The translations under genes and the position numbers were made by a program. A stretch of 64,000 nt of DNA from positions 1,350,501 to 1,414,500 of the forward strand of contig NZ_CAKLBX010000001.1 of the NCBI RefSeq assembly GCF_920987055.1, read 5' to 3'. The notes below the pieces were generated by a model. The model did no database searches and had not been told where the DNA came from. It worked only from the letters and a program-made list of their open reading frames with translations. This DNA comes from Novosphingobium sp. CECT 9465. GTDB lineage: Bacteria > Pseudomonadota > Alphaproteobacteria > Sphingomonadales > Sphingomonadaceae. Positions 33,003-41,795 of this stretch are shown piece after piece. Positions within the stretch are counted from its first letter, which is position 1. Each line of letters begins with the position of its first letter.

Positions 33003-34958
33003 GTGACCGGGTTCCTTTCTCGCCTACATCGCAATTCGCAAGGCAGTGTGCTGCCGCTTGCAGCGATCAGCGTACCCGTGATCGTTGCGCTGGTCGGTGG
33101 CGGCTTGGATATGAGCCGTGTGTACAAGGCGCGGAACCGCCTGCAATCAGCATGCGATGCCGGGACGCTGGCAGGCCGCCGCGCGGTTACGACCGATGGC
33201 TATGGCACGACCGAAAAGGCGCAAGCCGCTACGTATTTCAATACCAATTTCAACGAGGATGAGATCGGCGCAACCGATACCTCGTTCGTCACCGATTCCA
33301 CCGATGCCGGCAACATGGTGACAGGCACCGCCTCAACCACGGTCAACATGGCCGTGATGAACATGCTGGGCGTGGATACGCTGGATGTTTCGGTTGAGTG
33401 CAGCGCGACGATGGGCGTGGGCAACAGCGATATTACCATGGTGCTCGATACCACCGGATCGATGGCCAGTACGCTTCCCAATTCCACCCAGACGCGCATC
33501 CAGGCGTTGCGTGCTGCCATGAAGAACTTCTACACGACCGTTGCGACGGCGACGCAAAGCTCGAACGCGCGCGTGCGCTATTCGTTCGTGCCGTACAGTT
33601 CATCGGTCAATGTCGGGCGCCTGATCTACAATCTCGATCCCGATTATCTTGCAGACCAGTGGCCGATCCAGTCGCGCGAGCCGGTGTTCAACACGATCAC
33701 CGAACAGGTCTTCGTCGGCTGGGACGATCCGGTCTATACCAGCAATTCTGGCTACAGTTCGGAAACGTCGGGTTCGTCGACGCAATACAGTTCCACCAAT
33801 TACACATCGCAAACAAACTGCAACAATGCCAAACCGGCAGATACTGCCTGGGCAAACAATGGTTCGTCATCCAGCAGCAACAGCACGACGACCAATGGCG
33901 ACGGCCAGCAGGTTGTAACTACGACGACCACGCAACCACAACGAAAAACGAAATATACCTGTACGAGGTTGAGCAGCGGATCACGGCCATGGCGTGTGTA
34001 TTACTACTATGTAAACAGAAACTATTATACTTACCAATATGCAACTTCTGATCCCGTTTATGAGACGCGGACCCGGCAGGAGTTTAGCCATTTTGCCTAC
34101 AAGCGGGTCATGTACAACACCGGAACGTACAAGACTTTCGTGGCTGCTTCCGTCCCCAACGGCAGCAATGGCACCAGCGTAAGCTACACCTGGAAAGGCT
34201 GTATCGAGGAGCGCGACACCGTCGCTTCCGGGAGTGTCAGCTATTCCAATGTAACCGGCATGTCTCCATCGGACGCGCTGGATCTCAACATCGACATGGT
34301 GCCCGCTGACGATGACGAGGCGACCAAATGGGGACCGATGTGGCCGGAGGTTGCCTATTACCGGACCGTTTATTCCAACGGCTACACCTATCTGACGAAC
34401 GCGGACGAAACGACGCGCGGATCGAAGGCGGGTTCCTATTGCCCCTATCAGGCGCAATTGCTCCAGACGATGACCAAAGATGCATTCGATTCTTATGCTG
34501 ACTCGCTTGTGGCCGAAGGTTCAACTTATCATGACCTGGGCATGATCTGGGGTCTGCGGCTCAGTTCGCCCGATGGCCCGTGGCAGAACACGGTCAATAT
34601 CGCGCCGAGCAACGGCGGCAAGGTTTCGCGTCACATCATCTTCATGACGGACGGCGAAATGGCGCCCAGCAACACGATCCAGTCCACATACGGCATCGAA
34701 TACCATGATCGGCGCATCACGGATGATGGCAGCAGCAATCAGTCGTCGCGTCATACCGCCCGTTTCAAGGCACTTTGCGATGCTGCAAAGGACAAGGGAT
34801 TCCGCGTGTGGGTGATCGCTTTCGGATCGTCATTGACCTCTGACCTGACGTACTGCGCATCGTCGAACAGTTCGTACCTTGCGAACAACGCAGCGCAGCT
34901 CAACACCGCGTTTCAGGAAATTGCGAAGAACGTGGGCGAACTCCGGGTCTATCAGTGA
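33003..34958 (+). CDS. TadG-like protein with von Willebrand factor A domain
   Basis: 651 residues from a GTG start. The N-terminus (QGSVLPLAAISVPVIVALVGGGLDMSRVY) is the TadE/TadG membrane helix with a type IVb-pilin-like processing region. A VWA domain begins at about 145 with MIDAS sequence DTTGSM, and further acidic residues lie at DIVGS-like positions. Between about 245 and 330 lies a long Ser/Thr/Asn/Gln insert, lower in GC than the rest. The C-terminus has FMTDGEMAP and VIAFGSSLT, the VWA end. In Tad systems TadG is a pilus-associated surface protein. The two TadE-like genes follow with overlapping stops and starts. Confidence 0.85.
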   Translation: MTGFLSRLHRNSQGSVLPLAAISVPVIVALVGGGLDMSRVYKARNRLQSACDAGTLAGRRAVTTDGYGTTEKAQAATYFNTNFNEDEIGATDTSFVTDSTDAGNMVTGTASTTVNMAVMNMLGVDTLDVSVECSATMGVGNSDITMVLDTTGSMASTLPNSTQTRIQALRAAMKNFYTTVATATQSSNARVRYSFVPYSSSVNVGRLIYNLDPDYLADQWPIQSREPVFNTITEQVFVGWDDPVYTSNSGYSSETSGSSTQYSSTNYTSQTNCNNAKPADTAWANNGSSSSSNSTTTNGDGQQVVTTTTTQPQRKTKYTCTRLSSGSRPWRVYYYYVNRNYYTYQYATSDPVYETRTRQEFSHFAYKRVMYNTGTYKTFVAASVPNGSNGTSVSYTWKGCIEERDTVASGSVSYSNVTGMSPSDALDLNIDMVPADDDEATKWGPMWPEVAYYRTVYSNGYTYLTNADETTRGSKAGSYCPYQAQLLQTMTKDAFDSYADSLVAEGSTYHDLGMIWGLRLSSPDGPWQNTVNIAPSNGGKVSRHIIFMTDGEMAPSNTIQSTYGIEYHDRRITDDGSSNQSSRHTARFKALCDAAKDKGFRVWVIAFGSSLTSDLTYCASSNSSYLANNAAQLNTAFQEIAKNVGELRVYQ

Positions 34959-35551
34959 TGAGTGCCTTGCGTCGCCATATCGGACGGCTGCGTGGCAGCA
35001 AGTCCGGGGTTACCACGGTCGAGTTCGCGATCGTTGCGCCGGTATTCCTGTTGGTGATCATCGGCTCGCTCGATCTGGGGCAGATGGTCTATGCAACGGG
35101 TGTGCTGGACGGTGCAGTGGAGAAGGCTGCGCGCGATTCCACGCTGGAAACCGGCAATACCGCGCAGGCCGATGAGATAGTGGAGAATGTGATCGGCAAA
35201 GTCCTGCCCGGTGCAACCATCAGTTCCACGCGCAAGAGCTATTTCGATTTCACCGACGTGAAGCGGGCAGAGCCGCTACAAGACACAAATAGCGACGGCG
35301 AATGTTCGACCGGCGAAAAGTACGTGGATGAAAACAACAACGGTCGTTACGACGAGGATGTGGGTTTGGGTGGCAATGGCGGCGCAAACGACGTCATCGT
35401 CTATACCGTGAACGTCAGGTACACGCCGACATTCGCCATGCCGCTTGTGCCGCTGGATTGGTCTGAGCGTGAACTTACGTCGACCACAGTCAAGCGCAAT
35501 CAGCCGTTCGCACTGCAGGATGGGCAAGGTTCTGGAGAGGGTACGTGCTGA
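34958..35551 (+). CDS. TadE-like pseudopilin with Asp-rich loop
   Basis: 197 residues from the ATG in TGATG overlapping the previous stop. GVTTVEFAIVAPVFLLVIIGSLDLG is the TadE-like membrane helix with the conserved Glu five residues into it. An unusual hydrophilic insert (about 108-134) carries DTNSDGE and DENNNGRYDED, which resemble Ca2+-binding dockerin or EF-hand loops. Likely a minor pilin whose assembly or adhesion depends on calcium (inference). Confidence 0.82.
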   Translation: MSALRRHIGRLRGSKSGVTTVEFAIVAPVFLLVIIGSLDLGQMVYATGVLDGAVEKAARDSTLETGNTAQADEIVENVIGKVLPGATISSTRKSYFDFTDVKRAEPLQDTNSDGECSTGEKYVDENNNGRYDEDVGLGGNGGANDVIVYTVNVRYTPTFAMPLVPLDWSERELTSTTVKRNQPFALQDGQGSGEGTC

Positions 35552-36213
35552 GCCTTCCGGCAAACCGCAGGTCGTCGAAATTGCGCAGGCTTTTGCGCTG
35601 CAAGTCGGGCGTCTCCACTGTCGAATTTGCGCTGGTGATGCCGGTAATCCTGTCGATTGCCCTTTACGGGATCGAAGTAACGCAGTTCACCACTGTCGAC
35701 ATGAGGCTGAGCGAGATCGCCTTGTCGCTGGCCGACAACGCTTCGCGCCTTGGACAGACGGACAACAGCGCAATCACCCCAAGCATCAGCGAAACCGACA
35801 TCAATGAAGTGATGCGCGGCGCGCAGGAACAGGCAGGTACGCTCGATTTCGCCACACGCGGGAAAATCATCCTGACCAGCCTTGAACGCGACACTGCAAC
35901 CGGCAAGCAATATATCCACTGGCAACGGTGCTATGGAACCCTCGCGCGACAATCAGCCTATGGCAACGACAGCACACGCAATGGATTGAACGGTGCGGTG
36001 ATTACCGGGATGGGCAAAGGTACGACCAAGGTCACGGCCAGTGCCGGCAGCGCGGTGATGTTCGTGGAGGTCTTCTACAACTATGAAGGCCTTCTGGGAG
36101 ACATGTTCGTCAACAACCGTGTCCTTAACAAGGAGGGTGCGTTCCTGATCCGTGACGATCGCGACCTGACGCTGGGCGTGACCGGCGGCAACGGGCTTTA
36201 TCCCTGCACGTGA
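35545..36213 (+). CDS. TadE/TadF-like pseudopilin
   Basis: 222 residues from a GTG overlapping the upstream stop by 7 bases. KSGVSTVEFALVMPVILSIALYGIE is the TadE-type helix. The remainder is a globular periplasmic part with two Cys (QRCYG and YPCT) that may pair. Third of the set. No tadA ATPase, tadB/C platform, rcpA secretin or flp pilin gene is present, so the machine must be elsewhere or is not used. Confidence 0.8.
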   Translation: MLSLPANRRSSKLRRLLRCKSGVSTVEFALVMPVILSIALYGIEVTQFTTVDMRLSEIALSLADNASRLGQTDNSAITPSISETDINEVMRGAQEQAGTLDFATRGKIILTSLERDTATGKQYIHWQRCYGTLARQSAYGNDSTRNGLNGAVITGMGKGTTKVTASAGSAVMFVEVFYNYEGLLGDMFVNNRVLNKEGAFLIRDDRDLTLGVTGGNGLYPCT

Positions 36214-36240
36214 CAGCAAGCCGGCTGTGGCTCTCCCGGA

Positions 36241-36258
36241 CAGTCACATAACTGAACC
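36241..36258 (+). promoter_or_regulatory. Possible PhoB box upstream of the TonB receptor
   Basis: CAGTCAC-ATAA-CTGAACC partly matches two 7-mer CTGTCAT-type half-sites at the correct 11-base period (5/7 and 4/7). It lies about 100 bases before the receptor start. Weak by itself; the downstream phosphatase gene makes it worth noting. Confidence 0.25.
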
Positions 36259-36356
36259 ATTGTAATTTCAGCGCCATCGAACTGTCAGGAGGATGTCGCT
36301 CTGCTCCCCTAGCGCCCCCCTCGCGACCGCAGCGGTCGCCCACAATGGGGGGCAGC

Positions 36357-39023
36357 ATGATTCAACGTTTTTCCGCCGGTTGCGCCATGGCAACCATCGC
36401 CATTGCCACGCTGGGAGCCGCTCCGGCGTTCGCGCAAGCCGCGCCATCGACCGTTGCGGCTGACGAACCCGTTGCCGCCGAGGCTGATGCAGGCGAGCAG
36501 ATCGTCGTGACCGGCGCCATTGCCGAATCGCAGGCTGCTTCGATCCGCGAAAAGCGCATCGCCGTAAATCTTGTCGATGTTGCCGCCGCTGACGCGGTTG
36601 GCCGCTTCCCGGATCAGAACAGCGCCGCTGCGCTTTCGCGCCTGCCCGCCGTGGCAGTGCAGCGCGATCAGGGGCAGGAACGCTACATCCAGATCCGCGG
36701 CGCGCCCAATCGCTGGACGTCGGTGATGATCGACGGCGTACCGATGATCGGCGTGGACGAAGGCGGCGATACGCGCGCCTTCCGCTTCGATGCGGTGCCT
36801 GCGGTGCTGCTTTCATCGATGGTCATCAACAAGTCGCTCACCCCGGAAATTCCGGCCGATGCCATCGTTGCCAATGTCGATCTGCGCACATGGTCACCGC
36901 TGGAGCGCAAGGGTCTGCATGTTGTCGGCGATCTCGGCTATGGCTTCATGGATCTGGGCAAGGGCGAACAGCGCCAGGGTTCGTTGCGTGTCAGCTGGGC
37001 CAACGACAGCTTCGGCGTGGTGCTGGGCGGGTCGCATTACCGCCGCAAGCAATTGACCGACAACCGCGAGGTAGGCGCTTACGATGCCCCTTCAAGCAGC
37101 ACGGACACCACTTTTGGCCCGACCGAATTTGACATCCGCCAGTATGAGATCGAGCGCTGGAACAACGGTCTGTTCGGCGGCATCGAATATGAGCCTGTCG
37201 AAGGACAGCGCATCTGGGCCAAGGCGATCTTCACCGAATTCAACGATGACGAACAGCGCAACCAGTACGAACTGCGGCTTGACCGTGCGGTCAGCGGTAC
37301 GCGCAACCTTGATGAAGGCAACCTGGTTAGCGTGCCGATGCGCGGTTCGTTCAATTACGGCGAATACCGCAACCGCAACTATATCGGCGCGATTGGCGGC
37401 GATTACACGACGGACGATGGCTTTACCGCCAATGTCCGCCTCAACTATGCCCGCACCGACAACACATCATATCTCCCGCTGGTGCAGTCGAGCACGTCGG
37501 GCCTGAACTCGCCGTCGCTGACCTATGACCGCTCGGACCCGCTGTTCCCGGTGGTCACGCTTTACAACACGGTCAGCAATGGCGGGGTGCGCGCGCGGGG
37601 AACCACCGTTCTGAGCGCGTTCGACCAGACAACGCTGAACAACGCCGACACGATCCTTATCGCCGCGCGCCAGCGCACCGTTTCGGACAGCTACACCGTC
37701 AAGCTTGACCTCAGCCAGAAACTTGATCGGCTGACGCTGTCTGCGGGCGGATTCTATGCCGACCGCACGATTGCGGGCAACAACTTCTCCTTCGTAAACC
37801 TCGTGCGAATCGGCGCGCTGGGTGCCAGCGTGGGCCAGCCTTTCGACGTCAACAGCTTCGTCACCGACACGCCGTGGGACACCGGCTTCCCGCTGGGCTT
37901 CACGCTGAACTATGCTGATAATCGCGCGATGCGCGATGCGCTTGATACACTCCTGCCCAAGCTGGCCGCAGCGGGGTTTTACAACCCCGCTGACGACGTT
38001 CCGGTGACCGACCGCTATCGCCAGATGGAAAAGACGCTGGCGGGCTATGTTATGGCCAGCGCCGATCTTGACGATCTGTTGCTGACCGGCGGTGTACGCG
38101 TGGAGCACTATCGCCTGATCAACGGCGGTACGGCGGTCATCGACAAAGTCCAGACGCCACTTTCGGTGAAGCAGACGCGCACGGACCTGTTCCCCAGCGT
38201 CAACGCCCGCCTGTCGTTGGGTGAAAGCTTTGTTGTGCGCCTTTCGGGCCAGCGCGGCGTTTCGCGTCCGGCCTATGGGGCGATCCGCGTGGGGTCTTCG
38301 ATCAACGGTACGACCTCGCCCGGTACGATCACGGGAGGCAATCCGGGGCTTGAACCGGAATATACCTGGGGCGTGGACGGCAGCGCGGAATATTACCTGC
38401 CGGGCAACGGCCTGATCTCGGTCGCGGCGTTCCACCGCTGGGTTGACAACGTGTTCTACCAGAACGCGCAAGTGGTTGGCAGCGACGTGTTCGACAGCAA
38501 TGGGGTGGACCGTTCGGGCTATCTGCTGACGTCGACCTTCAACGGGCAGAACGGCAAGCTCTATGGCGTGGAACTGTCCTACCAGCAGCAGTTCAGCTTC
38601 CTGCCTTCGCCGCTCGACGGTCTTGGCTTTCAGGGCAACGTGACCCTGCTGGACGGCAAGTTCGACACGCAGGTCGTCGACGGCGCGCAGCAGAAGGGCA
38701 TCGCGTTCCAAGGGCTGTCCGACACCATCTGGAACGCATCGGCCTACTATGAAAAATACGGGCTTTCGGCGCGGGTCAGTTATCAGTGGCGCTCTGACTG
38801 GCTCGACAGCCTTGGCGGTTTCGGCAGCGGGGAATCGCGCAAATCCTATGGCAACCTCGACGTGTCTCTGCGCTACCAGGTGAACGAGAACTTCACCCTG
38901 TTTGCTGACGCGGCCAATCTCACAAATGAAAAATACATCGCCTATCAGGACACGCTGGAACAGCCGACCGAAGTAGAGCAGATCGGTTCGCGCTACATGT
39001 TCGGCGTCCGGTTCAACTTCTGA
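36357..39023 (+). CDS. TonB-dependent outer-membrane receptor
   Basis: 888 residues from ATG 36357, preceded by GGGGGG; an ATG four codons earlier is possible. The signal peptide ends APAFAQA. A TonB-box-like EQIVVTG follows, then a plug domain with FPDQNSAAALSRLPAVAV and IQIRGAPNRWTSVMIDGVP, the Xanthomonas-Caulobacter receptor type. The barrel runs to a terminal aromatic (GVRFNF). A GCGACCGC/GCGGTCGC dyad (36323-36339) lies just upstream. The exported phosphatase gene follows after 22 bases, so the imported ligand may be the phosphatase product, or the pair may take up a phosphorylated compound. Confidence 0.9.
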   Translation: MIQRFSAGCAMATIAIATLGAAPAFAQAAPSTVAADEPVAAEADAGEQIVVTGAIAESQAASIREKRIAVNLVDVAAADAVGRFPDQNSAAALSRLPAVAVQRDQGQERYIQIRGAPNRWTSVMIDGVPMIGVDEGGDTRAFRFDAVPAVLLSSMVINKSLTPEIPADAIVANVDLRTWSPLERKGLHVVGDLGYGFMDLGKGEQRQGSLRVSWANDSFGVVLGGSHYRRKQLTDNREVGAYDAPSSSTDTTFGPTEFDIRQYEIERWNNGLFGGIEYEPVEGQRIWAKAIFTEFNDDEQRNQYELRLDRAVSGTRNLDEGNLVSVPMRGSFNYGEYRNRNYIGAIGGDYTTDDGFTANVRLNYARTDNTSYLPLVQSSTSGLNSPSLTYDRSDPLFPVVTLYNTVSNGGVRARGTTVLSAFDQTTLNNADTILIAARQRTVSDSYTVKLDLSQKLDRLTLSAGGFYADRTIAGNNFSFVNLVRIGALGASVGQPFDVNSFVTDTPWDTGFPLGFTLNYADNRAMRDALDTLLPKLAAAGFYNPADDVPVTDRYRQMEKTLAGYVMASADLDDLLLTGGVRVEHYRLINGGTAVIDKVQTPLSVKQTRTDLFPSVNARLSLGESFVVRLSGQRGVSRPAYGAIRVGSSINGTTSPGTITGGNPGLEPEYTWGVDGSAEYYLPGNGLISVAAFHRWVDNVFYQNAQVVGSDVFDSNGVDRSGYLLTSTFNGQNGKLYGVELSYQQQFSFLPSPLDGLGFQGNVTLLDGKFDTQVVDGAQQKGIAFQGLSDTIWNASAYYEKYGLSARVSYQWRSDWLDSLGGFGSGESRKSYGNLDVSLRYQVNENFTLFADAANLTNEKYIAYQDTLEQPTEVEQIGSRYMFGVRFNF

Positions 39024-39045
39024 TCCCCTGCGAGAGGAAACATCC

Positions 39046-40104
39046 ATGCGCAAGACAATCGCCGCCAGTGTTTCGCTCCTCGTCATCGCCGCTGCCACTC
39101 CGGCAGCGGCGATTGACCGGGCAGCGGTTACCCGAATCGATGCGGGCCACGTCGCCGTCGAATGGAGCGATGCCGATCCCGTCACCGTGCTGGCGGCGGC
39201 CGATCCTTCCGCCTCGCCCGAAACCGCCGAGATCATCGCGAAGGCGGATCGTTCCGGGCGGATCGTCGTGGTATCTCCGGCATCGCAGCGGCGCTACTTC
39301 GTGCTGCGCGATGGCGGCGATGGATCGGTCCGGCGCGTCGCGGAACGCGAACTGCCGCTTCAGCAAGGTTCGAACTTTCGCGACGTGGGTGGTTATATCG
39401 GCGCCGATGGCAAGCAGGTGGCGTGGGGACGGATTTTCCGATCCGGTGCCATGCCGCTGCTGACGGAAGCGGATTATGGCCTGCTGAGCACGCTCAAGAT
39501 CGCCACCATCGTCGATCTGAGATCAACGGACGAACGGATGATCGCGCCAACCATGCTGGATGATCGCACCGGAGCAATGTTTCTCAGCAACGATTACTCG
39601 CTCAAGCCGCTGATGGCCGAATTGGCCAAGAACGGCGGCGATTACATGTATGCCGGGTTGGGAGACATGCTCAAACCGCAACTCAAGGCGGTGTTCCGGT
39701 CTTTGATCAAGGCTGAAGGTCCGGTGATGTATCACTGCTCGGCGGGGCAGGACCGCACCGGAATTACCACGGCACTTGTCCTCAGCGCGCTTGGCGTGGA
39801 TCGCAAGACCATTCTTGAAGACTACCACTTGTCGACCGCGCTGCGCCGTCCGCAGTTCGAAATGCCGCCGCTTGATCCCGCTGATTGGCCGGGCAATCCG
39901 ATCGTCCCCTATTATGTCGCATCGGCAAAGAAACCGGGCGGCCCGAAAGCTGAGCCACTTTATGCTCCTACGGGCGTTTCCCATCTCGTCCAGCTGTTCG
40001 AGGTGATCGAGCGCGATTATGGCAGCGTGGAACGCTACCTCGACAAGGAACTGGGCGTCGGGCAGCCGGAAATCGCGCGCCTGCGTACCTTGTATCTCAA
40101 CTGA
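39046..40104 (+). CDS. Exported tyrosine-phosphatase-fold phosphatase
   Basis: 352 residues with a signal peptide ending TPAAA. After a beta-rich N-domain (about 25-105) comes FRDVGGY, the usual entry of the bacterial Y_phosphatase3 family. The P-loop is HCSAGQDRTG with nucleophile C231 and R237, and IVDLRSTDER upstream. Relatives dephosphorylate phosphotyrosine or phosphoinositides; being periplasmic, this one more likely releases phosphate from an organic substrate. Coupled to the TonB receptor. Repeat DNA begins 2 bases after its stop. Confidence 0.88.
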   Translation: MRKTIAASVSLLVIAAATPAAAIDRAAVTRIDAGHVAVEWSDADPVTVLAAADPSASPETAEIIAKADRSGRIVVVSPASQRRYFVLRDGGDGSVRRVAERELPLQQGSNFRDVGGYIGADGKQVAWGRIFRSGAMPLLTEADYGLLSTLKIATIVDLRSTDERMIAPTMLDDRTGAMFLSNDYSLKPLMAELAKNGGDYMYAGLGDMLKPQLKAVFRSLIKAEGPVMYHCSAGQDRTGITTALVLSALGVDRKTILEDYHLSTALRRPQFEMPPLDPADWPGNPIVPYYVASAKKPGGPKAEPLYAPTGVSHLVQLFEVIERDYGSVERYLDKELGVGQPEIARLRTLYLN

Positions 40105-40227
40105 TGGCGATTATGGCGTTTGTAAACACGGGCGCAGCACACCCTCCCTGCTGCGACTAATTTCGCCGTCGGCTCAATAAGTCTCGCTCCCCTCCCTTAA
40201 GGGAGCGACTATCTGACAGGTCAAGTG

Positions 40228-41157
40228 TCACTGACCAATTTCAGCTCTTGTTTCGCGTGCTTTTGCGTTGAGTCGGACGAGCAGTTTTCGGGCGAGGGCG
40301 ATGCGGACGACCATTTTGGGTTTACCTTGGTCGAGCAGGCGTTGGCGGAACTCTGCCATGGCCGGATCGAATTTTCGCACGATGTCGGCGACGAGGAAGA
40401 GGATCGAGCGGACAGAGCTTCTTCCACCACGGATAGATCGGGCACCGGATCGTTTGCCGCTGTCGTTCGCGATGGGCGCAAGGCCTGCAAGTTTGGCGAT
40501 GGCCTTGTTCGACAGGGTTCCGATTTCGGGCAGTTCGGCCAGCAGGGTGGCAACGGTGCGATCTGCCACGCCCTTGACCGAGCGCAGTGTGCGATCAAGC
40601 GCGGTCCAGACGGGATCGTGTTCGATCAGGCCTGCGATTTCACGGGCCAGCGCTTTGGCTTGGGTATTGAAGAAGGCGATGGCCTCTTTCAGGCTGGCAA
40701 GGGCAAGCGGATCGCGGGTGGAATGCAGGCGCTGCTTTTGCACCGTGATATCGCCTGTCACTTGCCGCAACCGGGCAGAAAGCGCGCTAAGCCTTTGTTG
40801 TTCGTCGCAAGGTGGCGGCGTTGGCCGTAGCCGCCGTGCCGCAGCAAAGCAGGCGATGACCTCTGCATCGATACGGTCGGTCTTCTCCAGCCGCCCCATC
40901 GCCTCGGCAAAATGCCGTACCGCTCTGGGATTGGTCAGGGCACAGGGCATGCCTGCGCGCCACAGCGCCAGGAATGCGTCCTGTTCGAGCCCGCCACTGG
41001 ATTCCATCACCACCAGTCCCGCGCCATGGCGACCGGCCCAGTCCGCCAACGCAGCAATTCCCGCCTCATCATTGGCGAACCGGCGATAGCCGCCGGCCTC
41101 GATCCAGCCATCAAGCCAGGCCTTGCTAACATCCACTCCACAAATCGTTTCGATCAC
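40228..41157 (-). CDS. IS110-family transposase (DEDD recombinase)
   Basis: 309 residues from a GTG start. The N-terminal RuvC-like DEDD domain has D9 in GVDVSK, E52 in VMESSGG, and D94/D97 in EKTDRIDAE. The C-terminal Tnp20 domain has VKGVADRTVATLLAELPEIG and LAGLAPIANDSGKRSG, with the conserved Ser, then RGGRSSVR. The frame is intact, so the element may be active. A longer 5' than 3' non-coding region places it in the IS110 rather than the IS1111 group, which predicts a bridge RNA upstream. Confidence 0.93.
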   Translation of the reverse strand: MIETICGVDVSKAWLDGWIEAGGYRRFANDEAGIAALADWAGRHGAGLVVMESSGGLEQDAFLALWRAGMPCALTNPRAVRHFAEAMGRLEKTDRIDAEVIACFAAARRLRPTPPPCDEQQRLSALSARLRQVTGDITVQKQRLHSTRDPLALASLKEAIAFFNTQAKALAREIAGLIEHDPVWTALDRTLRSVKGVADRTVATLLAELPEIGTLSNKAIAKLAGLAPIANDSGKRSGARSIRGGRSSVRSILFLVADIVRKFDPAMAEFRQRLLDQGKPKMVVRIALARKLLVRLNAKARETRAEIGQ

Positions 41158-41164
41158 GGTAACC

Positions 41165-41315
41165 TGCCTTGTCCGTACGGTTGAGACACCTGCCGACTAT
41201 TCGGTCGTGCGTGACAAGCGGTGCTGGTCCCAGGCTCCCTTACGGTTACTGCCTGAGTGGTGACGGGCGACAGCAGCGCAGCGCCGGGGTGGGTGGCCAC
41301 CCACCCCGGCGATCA
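41165..41315 (-). ncRNA. Candidate bridge RNA of the IS110 element
   Basis: Non-coding stretch 5' of the transposase. Read on the minus strand it shows, in order, three things. A perfect 15-bp palindrome (41311-41282) could be a 5' stem-loop. A hairpin CAGGC..GCCTG (41255-41231) has a 15-base loop; TAAGGGAG (41242-41235), spanning that loop and its 3' arm, matches the target flank at 40192-40199. Then ATAGTCG (41200-41194) matches the element end at 40206-40212. This is the target-loop, donor-loop, recombinase order described for IS621. Inference from short matches; ends approximate. Confidence 0.45.
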
Positions 41316-41430
41316 GCCGATTACATCGCAATCAACCAACAACGTCCAGATACAAGGGGGTGGGGGTGGGTTTACGACCGCTGTGTTTACAAAAGATATA
41401 GTCGCCTAACTTGATGGGCGCGGTGCATGA

Positions 41431-41706
41431 TCACGCTGTCGCGTCGATGGCGTGATTGCCTGCCTCGGCGTCCAATATCGTCTTGATCAGCACATCCGCC
41501 GCACCTGCTTCATCGGCAAGCTGGCGCAGTGTCTTGGCAGTGTCTTTCAAAAGACCGTCTCCGATGGGCCGTTCGCCGTTGATGAACCGGCGGATGGCTC
41601 TTTCGTCTATGCCGAGGCGGCGGGCAGCAGAAGTGGTGCCACCAAACAATTGCACACAATAGGCAAAATGTTCACGCCGATCGTGGATTGAATTTTCCGC
41701 TGCCAT
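41431..41706 (-). CDS. Small helix-turn-helix protein
   Basis: 91 residues from ATG 41706, behind GAGGG; an ATG at 41730 is in frame. The HTH region is LFGGTTSAARRLGIDERAIRRFINGERPI, followed by a helical tail with LKDTAKTLRQLADEAG. Similar short Cro/C1-like or AlpA-like proteins are common on integrated elements. It sits between the IS110 composite and a tRNA gene, so it may be a remnant of an integrated island. Target unknown. Confidence 0.65.
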   Translation of the reverse strand: MAAENSIHDRREHFAYCVQLFGGTTSAARRLGIDERAIRRFINGERPIGDGLLKDTAKTLRQLADEAGAADVLIKTILDAEAGNHAIDATA

Positions 41707-41795
41707 GTTGCCCTCGGTGGTCAGTATCATTGTCAGGTCAGCGATCCCGCGAGCGAGACCGCGGCGCGCTGGAAAGCAATTCGTGAATTTGCAAG

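Larger units (their letters stand above)
40204..41357 (-). mobile_element. IS110-group insertion sequence
   Basis: Bounded by AAGGG at 40199-40203 and AAGGG at 41354-41358, the only shared sequence at the two junctions; exact ends are uncertain by a few bases. It contains a DEDD transposase and about 200 bases of non-coding DNA 5' of it. There are no terminal inverted repeats, as expected for IS110. It sits in one arm of a repeat hairpin, the kind of target this family often uses. Confidence 0.8.
40106..41406. repeat. MITE-like repeat interrupted by an IS110-group element
   Basis: Left terminus GATTATGGCGTTTGTAAAC (40109-40127). The right terminus, read in reverse complement, is GACTATATCTTTTGTAAAC (41385-41403). 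Extended to 22 bp they agree at 18 positions. The same termini bound the repeat at 55.9 kb and the left end of that at 22.1 kb. The left interior (40149-40195) is the type B sequence also found at 5.1 kb. Remove the central 1.15 kb and the two halves rejoin at a CCTCCCTT/AAGGGGGTGGG hairpin. Confidence 0.75.

Noticed and set aside
37467..39236. Long minus-strand frame opposite the TonB receptor
   Set aside because: Shadow of the receptor gene; no recognisable domain.
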